Source of the DNA: an uncultured Lachnospiraceae bacterium
Lineage (GTDB): Bacteria; Bacillota; Clostridia; Lachnospirales; Lachnospiraceae
Length of the DNA stretch: 35,678 nucleotides
Direction: 5' to 3'
Assembly: GCA_947174495.1 (NCBI GenBank)
Contig: CAMWJC010000030.1
Location: 1-35,678, forward strand
Shown here: positions 26,081-32,933 of the stretch, one piece after another
Layout: each line of letters opens with the position of its first letter
How positions within the stretch are numbered: the stretch's first letter is position 1
Notes under the pieces: generated by a model
Seen by the model: only the letters and a program-made list of their open reading frames with translations
What the model was told of the DNA's origin: nothing
Databases searched by the model: none
Position numbers and translations under genes: made by a program

Positions 26081-26905
26081 TTATTTTTTGCTGATGTCCT
26101 CCTCCAATTTAGCGGCAAGCACAAGCGTCTGACCGAGAATCTTCTGGATTTGGCTGATATTTTCCATATGCTCTTTTGCCACATTATTTGCATCTTTTAT
26201 TGAGGAAATAATTGTGACAAGATGATTTGTAATATTATTTAAAGTTTCCTTAATTGCGGTTGCAGAACCACCACTGTCCTTTGCCAACTGCCCCATCTCA
26301 TTGGCAACTACAGCAAACCCGCGGCCATACTCACCACTGCGCGCTGCCTCAATAGACGCATTAAGTGCAAGCATATTAGAACGTGAGGCATTGCTGCTGA
26401 CTTTGTTTACTACCTCAACTGCGTTATTTACATCACCCTCTACGACATTTGCCATCCTGTCCATTTCCGTCAGCATATTAAATAAACTCTCAATTCCATT
26501 AATAACTGTCTGGATAGAGTCGTTAATCTCATTAACTGAATCCTGAAACTGATTCGTTATCTTTGACATCTCCTTCTTTATATTAACAGAGTATGTACAA
26601 ACCACACAGCCGATGACCTTCCCAGCATCCATGACTGGTACTAATTCACCCTCAAATGCTTCACCCATAACCTCTTCCGGCAAGTAGTTATGCTTGCGCT
26701 TCCCAGTTCTTATCACTTCATCAAATGCACCGCTTGGGTCTTGAAATGCCTGTCCGACACTCAACATGGGGGCTACACCGTCTGGAACAGTATACCCCTG
26801 CATAATCCCATCCCTGTCCAATACTGTTATGTATACATCCTGATCAAAAAGCTGCCTGAATACCGGCAAAACTTCAACTATCTGGGTCAACTTATCATTT
26901 GACAT
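26081..26905 (-). CDS. soluble methyl-accepting chemotaxis-like protein (YfmS type)
   Basis: The 274-residue protein has no transmembrane segment. An N-terminal PAS/Cache-like sensor (about 1-110: [20 protein letters not shown], then [18 protein letters not shown] with two cysteines) is followed by a short signalling coiled coil. The conserved hairpin tip is [26 protein letters not shown] (in two halves, about 180-204), the CheA/CheW-contact region of chemoreceptors. Its size and layout resemble the cytoplasmic chemoreceptor YfmS of B. subtilis. I chose the ATG at 26905, 9 nt from GGAGG; an upstream in-frame TTG at 26911 is too close. No CheA or CheW gene is nearby; the hybrid kinase two genes downstream is a possible but untested partner. 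Confidence 0.88.
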   Translation of the reverse strand: MSNDKLTQIVEVLPVFRQLFDQDVYITVLDRDGIMQGYTVPDGVAPMLSVGQAFQDPSGAFDEVIRTGKRKHNYLPEEVMGEAFEGELVPVMDAGKVIGCVVCTYSVNIKKEMSKITNQFQDSVNEINDSIQTVINGIESLFNMLTEMDRMANVVEGDVNNAVEVVNKVSSNASRSNMLALNASIEAARSGEYGRGFAVVANEMGQLAKDSGGSATAIKETLNNITNHLVTIISSIKDANNVAKEHMENISQIQKILGQTLVLAAKLEEDISKK

Positions 26906-27000
26906 GAGCAAATACCTCCAATTTTCTTCATGTACTTATTGTATCAAACTTTTTCCAACACGCCTAGATGCAACTTGCTTAAACTTCCATAATATATCAG

Positions 27001-27028
27001 ATTATATTAGATATGCATCTAATATAAT
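27001..27028. promoter_or_regulatory. operator site 1 upstream of the MFS/ArsR operon
   Basis: Two perfect 12-bp inverted arms (27001-27012 and 27017-27028) surround a 4-bp centre. The core TTAGATATGCATCTAA shares 6-bp half-sites TTAGAT/ATCTAA with the second site at 27067-27082. It lies just upstream of the -35 box and is probably bound by the ArsR-type regulator encoded by the second gene. Confidence 0.75.
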
Positions 27029-27032
27029 TATG

Positions 27033-27061
27033 TTGACATATATCTAATATTATGCTATACA
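27033..27061 (+). promoter_or_regulatory. sigma-A promoter of the MFS/ArsR operon
   Basis: TTGACA (27033-27038), 17-bp spacer, and an extended -10 TGCTATACA (-10 hexamer 27056-27061). A degenerate third copy of the operator core (27032-27047) overlaps the -35 box, and site 2 covers the start point. A repressor bound there would block polymerase. Confidence 0.75.
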
Positions 27062-27066
27062 ATATG

Positions 27067-27082
27067 TTAGATATATATCTAA
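27067..27082. promoter_or_regulatory. operator site 2 over the transcription start
   Basis: TTAGATATATATCTAA is a perfect 16-bp palindrome with the same half-sites as site 1. The two centres are exactly 60 bp apart. It covers the expected transcription start and lies 28 nt upstream of the MFS start codon. Confidence 0.75.
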
Positions 27083-27109
27083 TATAAACACTAGACAGGA
27101 GTATAACTT

Positions 27110-28372
27110 ATGAAAAGTACCGAAATTTCCACCGCCGAACATATCACCTACAAAGATATCCTAAAACAAAAGGAATATCTGAAAATCATTCTGGCAAACT
27201 TGATCAACCGTTTTGGAGACTCCGTTGATGCCATTGCATTTACCTGGTTAGTATACGCTATTACAGGCAACGCGTCCTGGTCGGCACTTATTTTTGCGGT
27301 CAACCAGCTTCCTTCCGTACTGCTTCAGCCATTTGCCGGTGCGCTAGTCGAAGGCATGAACAAAAAGAGATTAATGGTACTGACTGATATCATCCGCGGC
27401 ATTACCACTACCCTGCTTGTCATTTTCTATCTGACCGGGCACTTGAATCCATGGATTATGTTCCTTTTCACTTTAATCAATTCGTCCGTGGAAGCTTTCC
27501 GTCTTCCGGCATCGCTTGCCGTAGTACCGCAGATACTGGACAAAAAATATTATACTTACGGCACCTCTTTAAATGCTACTCTGAGTACCATCGTACAGCT
27601 TATCGGCCTTGGACTGGCAGGTATTATCATCGGCGCTTTCGGTATCGGATGCGCGATTGCCATTGATGGCATTTCTTTCTTTGGCTCTGCCTTCATCCTG
27701 AGTTTTCTGAAAATACGGGAGAACAATCTGCACAAAGGCAAACTTCATTTAAAAGAATACATAACAACATTAAAGGAAGGGATATTTTACCTAAAAGAGC
27801 AGCCTGTCATACGCAATTTCTGTCTGCTCGCCGTTTTGATCAATGGCATACTGGCTCCGTTAAATTCGCTGCAAAGTCCGCTTATTTATGAGGTCTTAGG
27901 AGGCGGAAGCGAACTTCTCAGTGCATTTTCTCTGGCATTTACGGCAGGTATGGGCATCGCTTCTTTTCTGTATCCTTTTATCGCCAAGAAGTTTTCGGTA
28001 CGCATGCAGTTTATCGGACTTGGCATCCTCACCGGCTTAGAATTGTACGGGTATCCGTTAGGAGAAAAATTTAAATCTCATACTGCTTGCATTTACATAC
28101 TGACAATTACGGTTTCTCTCCTTCTTGGGATGACTATCAGTATTATGACATCGGCACTTAGCGTCTGCTTTATGAAAGCTGTGAAGCAGGAATATCTGGC
28201 ACGTGTCGGCTCGATTTTCAATGCCGGCGCATCTGCTGCGACTCCCGCCATATCATTTGCAGTCAGCATCCTCACGACATTCTGTCCTGTTGCACAAATT
28301 ATTAGGATATGTGCCCTTTTATGTGTTATAATATTTACAGTTATGGCGCTCAAACGGGTCAGACTGGAATAA
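27110..28372 (+). CDS. MFS transporter (exporter-like)
   Basis: This 420-residue major facilitator protein has about twelve hydrophobic helices. The N-terminal region ANLINRFGDSVDAIAFTWLVYAITG and the loop EGMNKKRLMVLTDIIRG correspond to the first helices and the motif-A loop of drug-efflux-type MFS proteins (macrolide/multidrug exporter group). The substrate is unknown. The ATG follows CAGGAG and a regulated promoter. It is followed after 24 nt by an ArsR-type regulator gene, so the pair looks like a regulator-controlled efflux unit in which the regulator represses both genes. Confidence 0.88.
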   Translation: MKSTEISTAEHITYKDILKQKEYLKIILANLINRFGDSVDAIAFTWLVYAITGNASWSALIFAVNQLPSVLLQPFAGALVEGMNKKRLMVLTDIIRGITTTLLVIFYLTGHLNPWIMFLFTLINSSVEAFRLPASLAVVPQILDKKYYTYGTSLNATLSTIVQLIGLGLAGIIIGAFGIGCAIAIDGISFFGSAFILSFLKIRENNLHKGKLHLKEYITTLKEGIFYLKEQPVIRNFCLLAVLINGILAPLNSLQSPLIYEVLGGGSELLSAFSLAFTAGMGIASFLYPFIAKKFSVRMQFIGLGILTGLELYGYPLGEKFKSHTACIYILTITVSLLLGMTISIMTSALSVCFMKAVKQEYLARVGSIFNAGASAATPAISFAVSILTTFCPVAQIIRICALLCVIIFTVMALKRVRLE

Positions 28373-28396
28373 GAAGACAAAAACAGGAGCCGGGAT

Positions 28397-29545
28397 ATGT
28401 TGAAAGAAATCAGTCCAGAAATAGATTTTATTGCGGAAGGTATTGCCTTACTGCATCATTTAGGCACAGAGAAGAATTTCTGTGACTTAAAGGAATCTCT
28501 CAGCAAGAAATATGACATAACATTCCAGGCAGGAGTTCAAAAATTCGAACTATTAACCAGAATTGAGCAGAATGCGCAAAATATATTTCAAGAAGAAATG
28601 ACAGAAATCCAATATTATTTTTCCACATCCGGTTCTGGCGAATCCGACACGCTGAACCTAAACTGTGCCGGCATGCTTGCACTTTTATGGAAAAATTATC
28701 CGGAAGATTTTAAAACCACAGATGACATCCGCTGTTTCTTACAGGGACTTTCCGAAGAAGAATACTGTGAAAAATTCGGCGAAGGACTGCAATGCTACAA
28801 TGACATCCTTACAGACGAAAGTATGAAAGCGAAAATAGATAATCCTCTTGCCATCATTTCCTATTTAATGAAAATGGAAATCTCAAACGATGAAAAATGG
28901 AAGCTTCAGAAAATCTTCTGCGACAGAAGCGAGCATCAGGAAAAGATACTTGCCTTACTTGATAAGGCAATCTCTGTCCTGACAGCCTTCCGTCCGGAAC
29001 TCGAAGAACTGACTGCACGGTTTTGCCGCTATTGGAAACAGACATTACAAGATCGCAGTATCACTTCTTATCTGCGGGAGACTGCTGCTATCATAGAGTT
29101 CGGTGACAATCCCCTGGGTTTTCGCCTGACTCCCTCTATTATCAAGTGCCACTCCTTTGCATTAAGCGCGGATATGGATGAAGACAGCAACTATCAATCA
29201 CCTGACACCTGTATCGCCGGTATCCTTTTTGACGACGATTTTCAAATATGGATAAGCCGCACAAAAGATGAAAATACTTATATGGCTTATGCCACACAGG
29301 TTTTGAAGCTATTATCCGATAAAAGCAAGTTTGAAATCCTCTCCTATATCCGTGACAAGGAATCCTATGGAAGTGAACTTGCCAGACACCTGAATCTTAC
29401 AACCCCAACCGTTTCCCATCACATGAACGCGCTGATTGCCGCAGAACTTGTGACGATTAAGCGGCAGGAGAATCGCGTCTATTATCTCTCAAATAAAGAA
29501 AAAATAGACGAAGTCCTCCGCTATTGTAGGCGGATATTGACGTAG
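28397..29545 (+). CDS. ArsR-type winged-helix regulator with a long N-terminal domain
   Basis: The last 85 or so residues of this 382-residue protein (about 297-382) form an ArsR/SmtB-like winged helix: QVLKLLSDKSKFEILSYIRD, then SYGSELARHLNLTTPTVSHH as the helix-turn-helix and the wing VTIKRQENRVYYLS. The first 290 residues form a mostly helical region I cannot assign. It is far larger than a normal ArsR protein (about 100 residues) and is presumably the ligand-sensing or dimerisation part. No classic metal-binding CxC motif is seen in the DNA-binding helix. It is likely the repressor acting on the palindromes at 27001-27082 and so controls itself and the MFS gene. The ribosome site is AGGAGCCGGG. 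Confidence 0.85.
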   Translation: MLKEISPEIDFIAEGIALLHHLGTEKNFCDLKESLSKKYDITFQAGVQKFELLTRIEQNAQNIFQEEMTEIQYYFSTSGSGESDTLNLNCAGMLALLWKNYPEDFKTTDDIRCFLQGLSEEEYCEKFGEGLQCYNDILTDESMKAKIDNPLAIISYLMKMEISNDEKWKLQKIFCDRSEHQEKILALLDKAISVLTAFRPELEELTARFCRYWKQTLQDRSITSYLRETAAIIEFGDNPLGFRLTPSIIKCHSFALSADMDEDSNYQSPDTCIAGILFDDDFQIWISRTKDENTYMAYATQVLKLLSDKSKFEILSYIRDKESYGSELARHLNLTTPTVSHHMNALIAAELVTIKRQENRVYYLSNKEKIDEVLRYCRRILT

Positions 29546-29681
29546 AGGGACGGAACCTGATTTTAAAACCGTATTCTCAATTAAGGCCAGTGTCTTCTGC
29601 TGATTAACCAGTTCCTCACAAACTGCCATTTCAGAATCCTTAAAACAGCAAAAAACAAATAAAATTTAGTAAAATAAGGCA

Positions 29682-29710
29682 TTGATTTTTTTCTGCTGAT
29701 TGCATATAAT
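29682..29710 (+). promoter_or_regulatory. sigma-A promoter of the type III toxin-antitoxin locus
   Basis: TTGATT (29682-29687), 17-bp spacer, perfect TATAAT (29705-29710). Transcription should begin near 29717, at the foot of the hairpin that precedes the antitoxin repeats. The 29546-29681 stretch before it holds no clear gene; a short minus-strand open frame there is discussed in the findings. Confidence 0.8.
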
Positions 29711-29716
29711 AAAAGC

Positions 29717-29840
29717 ACAGATAGGAATATCTGTAAAGCGGTTAGAGCGTCCAGTTAAAATGCTCGTTTAAAAGCGGTTAGATTGTCCAATCAAAACAAT
29801 CGATTAACAGCAGTGGGTGGATCTACTCCACCCACTTTTT
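29717..29840 (+). ncRNA. toxI: ToxI-like antitoxin RNA with two 36-nt repeats
   Basis: The RNA begins with a 7-bp hairpin (29717-29734, GGAA loop). Two directly adjacent 36-nt repeats follow, 29735-29770 and 29771-29806, identical at 28 of 36 positions. In both, positions 11-16 pair with positions 26-31: GAGCGT with ATGCTC (one G-U) in the first, GATTGT with ACAATC in the second. Five of the eight differences fall in this stem and preserve pairing, which is direct covariation support for the fold. A terminator follows. The repeat length equals the 36-nt ToxI repeat of Pectobacterium ToxIN. In such systems the toxin cuts the precursor into repeats that form pseudoknots and then inhibit it. Only two full repeats are present, fewer than in the classic locus (5.5). 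Confidence 0.85.
29812..29840 (+). terminator. intrinsic terminator between antitoxin RNA and toxin gene
   Basis: A perfect 10-bp GC-rich stem (29812-29821 with 29827-29836), loop TCTAC, then a run of T. As in known type III loci, it lets most transcripts end after the antitoxin repeats, with limited read-through into the toxin gene 18 nt downstream. Confidence 0.88.
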
Positions 29841-29857
29841 ACTTCTTTGGAGGCTCT

Positions 29858-30379
29858 ATGGACTGGTACGTTGTCGATAAAAAATACATAAATTACTTAA
29901 CACAATTTGATTCTCGTGTAGGATATGTGGAATATGGGGATCGGCTGAAGCTCCATATTGGCATTCTGCTTACTATTGGAACTTTTCACTATTATGTTCC
30001 GATATCCTCCGCAAAACCCAAACACCAGAAAATGTCCAACAGTCTGGATTTCCACAAACTTCAGGATGTATCCAATGGATATCTTTATGCAGTACTAAAT
30101 ATCAACAATATGATCCCCGTTCCTGATAACTGTGTCACACAATTAAAATACAATCAGGTGGATAATTTCCGTTCATTCAAAGGTGAAAAGGAAAAAACAG
30201 ACTATATCTATCTTCTCCAAAAAGAAAAATCCCTGATTGACACAGTTCAGGACACTCTGCAGAGCAAGGCTCTGAAATTATATCAGAAGTGTATAGCTAA
30301 ACCAGACTCTTCCTTGGCATCAAGATGCTGCGATTTCAAAATGCTTGAAGCGAAATGCACTTCTTATCCCGATACATAA
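29858..30379 (+). CDS. toxN: type III toxin-antitoxin system ToxN/AbiQ family endoribonuclease
   Basis: The 173-residue product matches the ToxN/AbiQ toxin family in length (about 170) and pattern. It starts MDWYVVDKKYINYLTQFD, like the YxxxxKYIxYLxxFD start of the family. It then has HIGILLTIGTFHYYVPISS with the conserved S-S-x-K stretch (Ser50, Ser51, Lys53), aligned with the T-S-P-K active-site residues I recall for Pectobacterium ToxN. The later LNINNMIPVPDN corresponds to the family's LNxxxMIPV motif. The toxin cleaves RNA and is held inactive by the ToxI RNA; ToxIN and AbiQ loci give abortive phage defence. The start is the ATG at 29858 behind TTTGGAGG; the frame is open further upstream, but that reading would run through the terminator and antitoxin. 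Confidence 0.92.
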   Translation: MDWYVVDKKYINYLTQFDSRVGYVEYGDRLKLHIGILLTIGTFHYYVPISSAKPKHQKMSNSLDFHKLQDVSNGYLYAVLNINNMIPVPDNCVTQLKYNQVDNFRSFKGEKEKTDYIYLLQKEKSLIDTVQDTLQSKALKLYQKCIAKPDSSLASRCCDFKMLEAKCTSYPDT

Positions 30380-30412
30380 ATAAATCTGCTTCACAAAAGA
30401 TCATTCTGCATG

Positions 30413-31189
30413 TTATTCCTGTATTTCCGAAATTGCAAACAATGCAGCTTCGCCGCTAATTTGAATTCGCCCATTCCCTAATCTATGGCAATAAAGCGTA
30501 CCGCCGCGTTTCGATGCCTGATACGCAATAATAGTATCCTTATTAAGCTCTTTTGACCAATAATCTGCAATTTGACAATGAGCAGATCCGCAAACAGGAT
30601 CTTCTGCTACAGATAGCTTGGGACAAAAACTACGGGAAACACAGTCAGTATCTGTTCCCAATGCTGTAGCATTTTGAATTCTGCCTTCAATTTTCATAAG
30701 TAAACTTGAGTTCGGATTCATATTTTGGACGATTTCAGCGCTCTCAAATACACAAACCAAATCAAGTCCTAAAACTGCTTTGACTGGGCGACTGCCAAAA
30801 GCCACTTCCATAGCATCTGTGACTGGAATTTCTTTTAATTCGTAGGTTGGAAAATCCATCTCATATAAATTCCCTTTACGAACAACTGTAAGCATACCGC
30901 TTAAAGTGTTGAATTCCACTTGTTTTGCATCTGGTTCATAATAATTTAAAATCACAAAGGCAGATGCCAGGGTAGCATGACCGCACAATTCCACCTCTGT
31001 TCCCGGTGTAAACCAACGAAGATGATAGCCTGCTTCTTCTTTTACGATAAAAGCAGTTTCCGACAAATTGTTTTCAGCTGCAAGCTGCATCATCCATGTT
31101 TCTTCCGGCCATTTATCCATAACACAAACTGCGGCAGGATTACCACTAAATACTTTGTTTGTAAAAGCGTCAACAATATATTGCTTCAT
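30413..31189 (-). CDS. PhzF family isomerase
   Basis: The 258-residue PhzF-like protein (diaminopimelate-epimerase fold) shows the paired motifs of the family: FSGNPAAVCV near the N-terminus, NNLSETAFI with the catalytic Glu44, LRWFTPGTEVELCGHATLA, and the second-half DPVCGSAHCQI. PhzF itself isomerises trans-2,3-dihydro-3-hydroxyanthranilate in phenazine synthesis. No phenazine genes are present here, so this is one of the many stand-alone homologues with unknown substrate. Its ribosome site is GGAGGG. A TATAAT box (31238-31243, minus) upstream may be its -10, though its -35 is weak. Confidence 0.9.
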   Translation of the reverse strand: MKQYIVDAFTNKVFSGNPAAVCVMDKWPEETWMMQLAAENNLSETAFIVKEEAGYHLRWFTPGTEVELCGHATLASAFVILNYYEPDAKQVEFNTLSGMLTVVRKGNLYEMDFPTYELKEIPVTDAMEVAFGSRPVKAVLGLDLVCVFESAEIVQNMNPNSSLLMKIEGRIQNATALGTDTDCVSRSFCPKLSVAEDPVCGSAHCQIADYWSKELNKDTIIAYQASKRGGTLYCHRLGNGRIQISGEAALFAISEIQE

Positions 31190-31283
31190 AAAACACCCTC
31201 CATAAAGCCTTATTTATCGGTCTCTATCAGCATCAAAATTATATCTCCGTTTTTACAAATTTGCCATCCAAATTTAACTCTCA

Positions 31284-32627
31284 TCAGACAACTTCAAATT
31301 CTTTCCATTTCCCTGATTTCTGACGCCAGATAAAAATAACCGCGCGGATTACCCAGTCGAAGACCATCGCAGCGGCAATCCCGATCACGCCCATGTTAAG
31401 AACTATCCCCAATAAATAGGATAAAAACAGTCGTCCTGCAATCGTTGACAGAACAGAAACATACATCGTGAATTTCACATCTCCTGCCGCCCGCAAACCA
31501 TTGCTGAGCGCCCCGGAAAAAGGAAAAGCGACTGCATTAAACACGTTATGGATCAACACCAGCCAGATTACCATCTGTTTCGTCTGTGGTTCTAACGCAT
31601 AAAACCGCAGGAACAATGGTGTAAAAATCAGTATCAAAAGGTTCCATCCGGAGGATAACGCAAGAGTTATCTTTGATAATTTTGTAAAATAATAGTCTGC
31701 CGCCTCCGTATCCTTATTCCCCATACATTGTCCGATCACAGTAATAAAGGCAGGTCCCATTGCCACACCCGCCAGCGCCGCCAGAGACCAGATGCTCTGC
31801 GCTACACCGTTTGCCGCAATTTGATATGTACCAAAAAGCGCCACAATACTGCTGAGCGCTACCTTCACTAACTGAAAAATCCCGTTTTCTACTCCGTTTG
31901 GTATGGCAATGTTCCATATCCTTTTCAGACAATCGCTATCCCATTTGAAAATGTAACCGACTGCGTAAACTACCTCATTCTTTTTCCAAAAACACAAAAT
32001 CGTAATGACTGCCGCTGAAAATGTCCTTGCGATCAGGGACGGCCATGCCACACCTGCCACCCCCGCATGAAGCACAAACACACCAATCACATTGCCGACC
32101 ACGTTAATGATATTTGACAGCACTGAAATATACATGGTCACATTTGTTTTTCCAAGGCTCCGGTAAACCGACGCACCGGAATTATAGATTGCAAGCGCAG
32201 GGTAAGAATAAGCAGAAATTTTCAGGTAAGTGACACAGGCTTCCATGACCGAATCCTCCACCTTGCCAAAAAGCAGACGGAGCATCCATCTATTTCCAAT
32301 CAATACCACTACTACAATCAAAAAAGAAAAGACTGTTCCAAACATCAGGAGCTGGCTTGCCGACTTTCCTGCACTCTCAGAATCCTTTCTGCCGATATAC
32401 TGGCTGATCACAACAGCTCCGCCAGAAGCAAGCGCCGTGAACAGGTAAATAAAAATTGTATTAAACTGATTAACCAGCGAGACGCCTGATACCGCCGCTT
32501 CTCCCGCATAGCTGACAACGAGGGTATCCGCAATCCCCACAAGCATTACCAGGAGCTGCTCCAAAAACAGCGGAACGATCATATTCCGCAGGTCTTTTCC
32601 GGAAAACGGCACTATTTTTTCTTCCAT
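31284..32627 (-). CDS. MATE family efflux transporter
   Basis: This 447-residue membrane protein has the two-fold repeated six-helix pattern of the MATE/NorM group: an N-terminal DLRNMIVPLFLEQLLVMLVG and, in the second half, WNIAIPNGVENGIFQLVKVAL. VSGVSLVNQFN and ANGVAQSIWSLAAL are the paired helix motifs. Such proteins export cationic drugs or metabolites in exchange for Na+ or H+; the substrate here is unknown. It begins 16 nt after the remains of the DUF4405 gene, with GAGGGAG upstream, so it is probably the last gene of the flavodoxin transcript. Confidence 0.93.
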   Translation of the reverse strand: MEEKIVPFSGKDLRNMIVPLFLEQLLVMLVGIADTLVVSYAGEAAVSGVSLVNQFNTIFIYLFTALASGGAVVISQYIGRKDSESAGKSASQLLMFGTVFSFLIVVVVLIGNRWMLRLLFGKVEDSVMEACVTYLKISAYSYPALAIYNSGASVYRSLGKTNVTMYISVLSNIINVVGNVIGVFVLHAGVAGVAWPSLIARTFSAAVITILCFWKKNEVVYAVGYIFKWDSDCLKRIWNIAIPNGVENGIFQLVKVALSSIVALFGTYQIAANGVAQSIWSLAALAGVAMGPAFITVIGQCMGNKDTEAADYYFTKLSKITLALSSGWNLLILIFTPLFLRFYALEPQTKQMVIWLVLIHNVFNAVAFPFSGALSNGLRAAGDVKFTMYVSVLSTIAGRLFLSYLLGIVLNMGVIGIAAAMVFDWVIRAVIFIWRQKSGKWKEFEVV

Positions 32628-32643
32628 TTCCTTAACTCCCTCA

Positions 32644-32923
32644 TTACTTTTTCTCCTTCCGTCGCTGACTGATTGCGGAAAATTTTCCTATCCCTTTCGC
32701 CATATAATAAGCGATAAAAACCCATAATCCAATCATTGCCATGTTCTGTAAAAGAACCAGCACCTTATTTTTCTCATAATCGATAAACGCAAATTCTGCT
32801 TTGAGAAACAGATAAGAAGCATTCATGAAATTTCTCTCCTGTCACCTGATTTGCCATCAACAGAAGCAGTACCACTGTCATTAGAAAATCTATAAACATT
32901 TTCAATTTGAAATTTACCTTCAT
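32644..32923 (-). pseudogene. DUF4405 membrane protein gene with internal deletion and frame change
   Basis: From the ATG at 32923 one frame encodes a typical DUF4405 N-terminus (KLKMFIDFLMTVVLLLLMA, then NQVTGEKFHE) and then runs off family into a stop at 32774-32776. In another frame, from 32826 down to the stop at 32644, the sequence encodes what looks like the C-terminal end of the same family (YLFLKAEFAFIDYEKNKV, then a hydrophobic helix IGLWVFIAYYM). The central helices of the roughly 200-residue protein are missing, and the two pieces are out of frame at about 32822-32830. The gene starts 10 nt after the flavodoxin stop with AAGGAAA as ribosome site, as expected for an intact flavodoxin-DUF4405 pair. 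The C-terminal piece alone has an ATG and could be made as a 60-residue peptide. Confidence 0.75.
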
Positions 32924-32933
32924 GCCAATTTCC

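Noticed and set aside
29735-29806. Two 36-nt direct repeats as a possible CRISPR fragment
   Set aside because: The repeats are directly adjacent with no spacers, differ at paired stem positions, and lie between a promoter and a terminator ahead of a ToxN gene. This fits a type III antitoxin, not CRISPR.
29783-29857. Upstream extension of the toxin gene
   Set aside because: The extra 25 residues would be encoded by the antitoxin repeat and terminator; the ATG at 29858 has TTTGGAGG and the family's N-terminus.
32644-32826. Independent 60-residue small membrane protein
   Set aside because: Its sequence looks like the C-terminal end of a DUF4405 protein whose N-terminus is in another frame just upstream, so I treat it as part of a pseudogene.
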